A stretch of 64,000 bases of DNA from Nanobdellota archaeon (lineage in GTDB: Archaea; Nanobdellota; Nanobdellia; Pacearchaeales; GW2011-AR1), in NCBI GenBank assembly GCA_018815925.1, contig JAHIWS010000020.1, forward strand, positions 1 to 64,000, given 5' to 3'. Within the stretch, counting starts at the first letter, position 1, and every line of letters starts with the position of its first letter. Under the pieces are notes generated by a model. The model saw only the letters and a program-made list of their open reading frames with translations, had not been told where the DNA came from and searched no databases. Below are positions 61,258 through 64,000 of this stretch, piece after piece. The translations under genes were made by a program, and so were the position numbers.

Positions 61258-61518
61258 TCATTTCATTTTCCACCTGCTTTTATATCCACAATTTTCACAT
61301 TCAACTGATTTTATTTTACTCTTTATTTTTATTTTAGGGTTTTGATAAGGTGTAAAACATTTTTTACAAAAAAGTTTTCTTTTTTTTCCTAGTTTAATAT
61401 TGTAAGACATAGCCAACCTCTTAATTTTCTTAATCTCCTTGGTTTTTTTGTTTTTTAAATGATTGAAAAATTCTTTAATTTGTTGTTCTGCTTTTGTTTT
61501 TGATATTTTTTTTTTCAT
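61258..61518 (-). CDS. rnp4: RNase P protein component 4 (Rpr2)
   Basis: An 86-aa protein with a Lys-rich N-terminal helical pair (IKEFFNHLKNKKTKEIKKIKRLAMSYNIKL) and a zinc module CKKCFTPYQNP…CENCGYKSRWKMK. Its stop is adjacent to the rpoN stop (convergent). It binds RNase P RNA with Rnp1 homologues. Confidence 0.9.
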   Translation of the reverse strand: MKKKISKTKAEQQIKEFFNHLKNKKTKEIKKIKRLAMSYNIKLGKKRKLFCKKCFTPYQNPKIKIKSKIKSVECENCGYKSRWKMK

Positions 61519-61568
61519 AAAACAATTAAGAAAGTAATCTTTAAAAACCCTTAAAACAACATACTTTT

Positions 61569-61682
61569 GAAGACGGCCATAATAGGTTGGAAATACCTGT
61601 TACCATTCCGAACACAGAAGTTAAGCTTCCTATGCTGTTTGTTTTAGTGGCCGATAAGCTGCGAAGCATCAGTGCTGTCTTC
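61569..61682 (+). rRNA. 5S ribosomal RNA
   Basis: GAAGACGGC at 61569 pairs with GCTGTCTTC at 61674-61682. Inside are the universal CCATTCCGAACACAGAAGTT (loop B/C) and a GGCCGA-type region. About 114 nt. It stands alone, with no 16S or 23S in the window. Its last 39 nt overlap, antisense, the end of the HldE-like kinase gene. Confidence 0.92.
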
Positions 61683-62645
61683 TTTAATTTTCTTTTTTAT
61701 TTCATCAGTTGTGGTGGTTGCTGTTCCTTGTTTTTCAACAACAACACCAGATGCATAATTTGCTATTTTAATTGCTTCAGACATACTTAAACCAGAAGCT
61801 AAACTTAAAGCTAAAGTAGCAGCAAAAGTATCTCCTGCTCCTGTAACATCTCTTACTTGCCTAGCTTTGGTTTCAATCATTACAGATTTTTCTTTTTCAT
61901 ATTTAAATACACCATCTTTTCCCAGGGTTATTATGGCATATTTTGAATTTACTCTTTCACAAAGTTTTCTACCCATTTCTTCAAGAACATCTTTTTTATT
62001 TTCATATTTTATCCCAGTCATTTGAAATGCTTCTTTTTTGTTAGGACGTATTATGGTGCAATCTTTAAAATAATGTAAATTTTGAGGTTTTGAATCAACA
62101 AGGATAGGGATTTTTTTAGTGTTAGCAGACTTAATTATTTGTTGAGATAATTTATCATTAAAAAAACCTTTGTTATAATCAGAGAAAATAATAAAATCAC
62201 ATTTTTCTAAATTCTCTTCTATATTTTTTTGATATCTTAGGTCAATTTTTTTTCTATTTTTTTCACCATAATTTAATCTTGTTACTTGCTGACCATGTGC
62301 CATTATTCTTTGTTTTAGGAGAGTTTTATTTCCATTATAAACTGGTTTTAAGATTATTCCTTTTTCTTTACATAATTCTTTTATTTTTTCACCAGAATAA
62401 TCTTTTCCAAGAACACCATAGAGTTCGCATTTTCCTCCAAGTGAAACAATATTATTTGCTACATTTGCTGCTCCCCCCAGAGCATATGTTTCTTCATTTT
62501 CTTCAACATTTACATTTGGTGCAGCATGTTGCTCAGGATTTAATTTTTTTATTTCTCCCCAAGAAAATTTATCTAATATAAGATCCCCATACACTAAAAT
62601 ATTTTTGTCTTTGAAATTATCAAGAGCATCCACCAAATTTTTCAT
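61644..62645 (-). CDS. PfkB-family heptose-7-phosphate kinase (HldE/RfaE-like)
   Basis: A 333-aa PfkB kinase: YALGGAANVANNIVSLGG (sugar-binding region), SDYNKGFF, RPNKKEAFQM, and the catalytic VTGAGDTFAATLAL with AIITLGKDGVF. The heptose-kinase branch (VYGDLILDKFSWGEI) fits D-glycero-beta-D-manno-heptose 7-phosphate kinase; sugar specificity is inferred. The last 13 codons lie in the antisense strand of 5S rRNA, so the terminal few residues are constrained by the rRNA. Confidence 0.82.
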   Translation of the reverse strand: MKNLVDALDNFKDKNILVYGDLILDKFSWGEIKKLNPEQHAAPNVNVEENEETYALGGAANVANNIVSLGGKCELYGVLGKDYSGEKIKELCKEKGIILKPVYNGNKTLLKQRIMAHGQQVTRLNYGEKNRKKIDLRYQKNIEENLEKCDFIIFSDYNKGFFNDKLSQQIIKSANTKKIPILVDSKPQNLHYFKDCTIIRPNKKEAFQMTGIKYENKKDVLEEMGRKLCERVNSKYAIITLGKDGVFKYEKEKSVMIETKARQVRDVTGAGDTFAATLALSLASGLSMSEAIKIANYASGVVVEKQGTATTTTDEIKKKIKEDSTDASQLIGH

Positions 62646-62756
62646 ATTTAACTTATTTAAGTTTGTTTTATAAGTGTTATGAAATAAGGATATCTATTTT
62701 TAAAGGTATAATGCGGAACTCAAATTAAAATTTGGTTGCTCATCTTTTTAGAAAGA

Positions 62757-62840
62757 TGCGGAAGAAAGGATTCGAACCTTCGCAGACACTAAGCCACAAG
62801 AGCCTTAATCTTGCCCGTTTGACCACTCCGGCACTTCCGC
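62757..62840 (-). tRNA. tRNA-Leu with anticodon AAG (A34)
   Basis: 84 nt type II tRNA. Acceptor GCGGAAG/CTTCCGC, discriminator A. Anticodon stem CAAGA/TCTTG with loop TTAAGGC puts AAG at 34-36. A Leu GAG is normal in archaea, while A34 is rare because it would need deamination to inosine. Variable arm and T-loop TTCGAAT are intact. Confidence 0.85.
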
Positions 62841-62878
62841 ATATTCTTTACCTGTATTTCTAATATAAAAAGTTTGCT

Positions 62879-63151
62879 CTACAAAAAACTAAAAATTCCC
62901 TTTTGAAGAAGAAGCAAACCAAAAATAATAAAAACTAATTTTGGAATATTAAAAATCAATAAAAAAAGGAAAAGAATCCCCGATAAAATATCAACCCAAC
63001 TTCCAAAATCTTTTAGTAAACCTAGACTAGATTTAGAAATTAAAATTAATCCAAAAACAAGAAATATTTTATTTGGAAGATTTATTAAAGACCCGCTTAT
63101 TAAAATTAATCCAGCAATTATATCAAAAATGCCCAAAGCCTTAACCAACAT
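62879..63151 (-). CDS. small multi-pass membrane protein
   Basis: A 90-aa protein with three or four hydrophobic stretches (LGIFDIIAGLILISGSL, IFLVFGLILIS, WVDILSGILFLFLLIF, LVFIIFGLLLLQKGIF), an internal duplication-like pattern of GLILIS/GLLLL. No recognised family. Confidence 0.6.
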   Translation of the reverse strand: MLVKALGIFDIIAGLILISGSLINLPNKIFLVFGLILISKSSLGLLKDFGSWVDILSGILFLFLLIFNIPKLVFIIFGLLLLQKGIFSFL

Positions 63152-63185
63152 ATTTTTTAAACTAAAAACCTCTTTAAAAATATAT

Positions 63186-63316
63186 GCGCCTGTAACTCAG
63201 TCTGGATAGAGTGCTTCCCCCCTAAAGAGATGAATTTGTTCATTTACTTACACCAAATATTTAGTTGGGGTGTGGGGGAAAGGAAGAAGTCGTAGGTTCA
63301 AATCCTACCAGGCGCG
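63186..63316 (+). tRNA. tRNA-Arg (anticodon CCT) with a 56-nt intron
   Basis: Acceptor GCGCCTG/CAGGCGC, G73, T-stem GTAGG/CCTAC with TTCAAAT. Anticodon stem CTTCC/GGAAG is split by 63225-63280. The splice site fits the canonical 37/38 position: CCCC pairs with GGGG, leaving three-base bulges TA^A and AA^A. The spliced loop CCCCTAA gives anticodon CCT, but position 33 would be C instead of the near-universal U. Confidence 0.85.
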
Positions 63317-63369
63317 TTTTTTATTAATATAGAAAACCTTTAAAACAATCCTTTTATTTTATCTTTTAT

Positions 63370-63441
63370 GCGTGGGTAGGTCAATGGCTAGACTCTCTGC
63401 CTTCCAAGCAGATTATCCGGGTTCGAATCCCGGCCTGCGCA
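63370..63441 (+). tRNA. tRNA-Gly (anticodon TCC)
   Basis: 72 nt. Acceptor GCGTGGG/CCTGCGC with two wobble pairs, D-arm GGTC/GACT, anticodon stem TCTGC/GCAGA with loop CTTCCAA, T-arm CGGG TTCGAAT CCCG, A73. Lies 53 bp downstream of tRNA-Arg on the same strand. Confidence 0.95.
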
Positions 63442-63505
63442 TACGACGTGAACTTTTTGTTCACGGAGTCATGGAGCCCTATTTCCGACCTGCATTTTAA
63501 ATAAA

Positions 63506-64000
63506 ATGGAAGAACAAGGAAAATCAGAAAAAAGAACATTTGAAAGTTTTCACAATAAGTATTACAAGCTGTTTTTACTAATTCCACTTTGCCTTATTGT
63601 TTTCTCTCTCCTTTATATGGGGATGTTTTATTCTAAAAATAATGATTTTATTTACAAAGATGTCTCTTTAACAGGAGGAACTTCTGCAACTATTTATGGA
63701 AAAATAAATACAGAAAATTTAGAACAAGAATTATCAAATAAACTAGATGATGTTGGGTTTAGAGAAGTTTATGATGTGGTAACAAGAGAACAAAAAGCAG
63801 TAATAATTGAGACAAAATCAGATATTGAAACCACTAAACAAGTTCTTGAAGAATACCTTGGTTATGAGCTTGATGGAGAAAACAGCAGCTTTGAATTTAC
63901 AGGTTCTGTTTTAAGTGAGAATTTTTATAACCAACTTTTAATAGCAATTTTAATTGCTTTTGTTTTTATGGGGGTGGTTGTTTTTATTATTTTTAGAACT
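63506..64000 (+). CDS. secF: protein translocase subunit SecF (partial, 3' end beyond the window)
   Basis: The ATG at 63506 starts a basic cytoplasmic head, a membrane helix (about 23-45) and the outer DVSLTGGTSATIYGKI motif characteristic of SecF (D-x-x-GGT). The next membrane helix begins at the window end (FYNQLLIAILIAFVFMGVVVFII). It is not in the ORF track because it runs past position 64000. Works with SecD in preprotein export. Confidence 0.9.
   Translation, partial: MEEQGKSEKRTFESFHNKYYKLFLLIPLCLIVFSLLYMGMFYSKNNDFIYKDVSLTGGTSATIYGKINTENLEQELSNKLDDVGFREVYDVVTREQKAVIIETKSDIETTKQVLEEYLGYELDGENSSFEFTGSVLSENFYNQLLIAILIAFVFMGVVVFIIFRT

Noticed and set aside
63381-63587. 68-aa ORF on the minus strand across tRNA-Gly
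   Set aside because: It reads antisense through the tRNA and into the secF start; no ribosome-binding site or domain, so a shadow.

Overview
The window comes from an AT-rich archaeal genome. Informational genes are archaeal: DNA polymerase D subunits DP1 and DP2, Orc1/Cdc6, Hef, RNA polymerase subunits Rpo3 (D), Rpo4 (F) and Rpo10 (N), r-proteins eL18 and eL21, RNase P protein Rnp4, archaeal-type TyrRS, a tRNA with a bulge-helix-bulge intron, and SecF. Compact genes, small predicted proteomes of 60-400 aa membrane/secreted proteins and dockerin-repeat surface proteins suggest a DPANN lineage (Woesearchaeota/Pacearchaeota-like). The taxonomic placement is inference.

Layout. 0-13 kb: host genes, including membrane proteins, a Hef helicase and Hef nuclease encoded as two adjacent genes, ThpR, two dockerin-type surface proteins, an M16 peptidase, an FmrO/Arm-like 16S rRNA methyltransferase, a TGS GTPase, a SemiSWEET and TyrRS. 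13.09-32.70 kb: an integrated element of about 19.6 kb that splits a TctA-family permease gene. The first 20 codons lie at 13029 and the remainder resumes in the matching reading position at 32695. The left end carries a tyrosine recombinase; the right part carries TerL, a TerS-like protein, a PrimPol-helicase and small regulators; the middle carries a seven-gene restriction-like operon. 33.8-42.1 kb: a PurF homologue lacking its nucleophile Cys, then a replication operon (cdc6, DP1, HAD nucleotidase, DP2). 42.1-42.6 kb: a probable replication origin with ORB-like sites and a perfect (ACT)23 tract. 42.6-48.1 kb: PRC-barrel, winged-helix and coiled-coil regulators whose linkers contain simple repeats, a decayed accessory patch, a serine recombinase and a Tat/LysM protein. 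48.1-53 kb: the ribosomal protein/Rpo operon (eL21, Rpo4, DUF655, uS13, uS4, uS11, Rpo3, eL18, uL13, uS9), cut off after uS9. 53-61 kb: a MacB-like ABC export locus with regulators and a secreted protein. 61-64 kb: rpoN, rnp4, a stand-alone 5S rRNA, an HldE-type kinase, three tRNAs and the start of secF.

Best candidate for an undescribed system: the co-oriented operon at 17.2-24.5 kb inside the provirus-like element. It joins a type III-like Mod methyltransferase and Res helicase-nuclease to an extra PD-(D/E)xK nuclease, a DUF365 PUA-like protein (a possible modified-base reader), a Cas4/RecB-like Fe-S nuclease, a protein with a possible glycosylase-like motif, and a DUF4238 protein. Translational coupling (overlaps or 1-nt gaps) across all seven suggests one functional unit. 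The second standout is the host gene interruption, with an element that encodes terminase but no recognisable capsid or portal.
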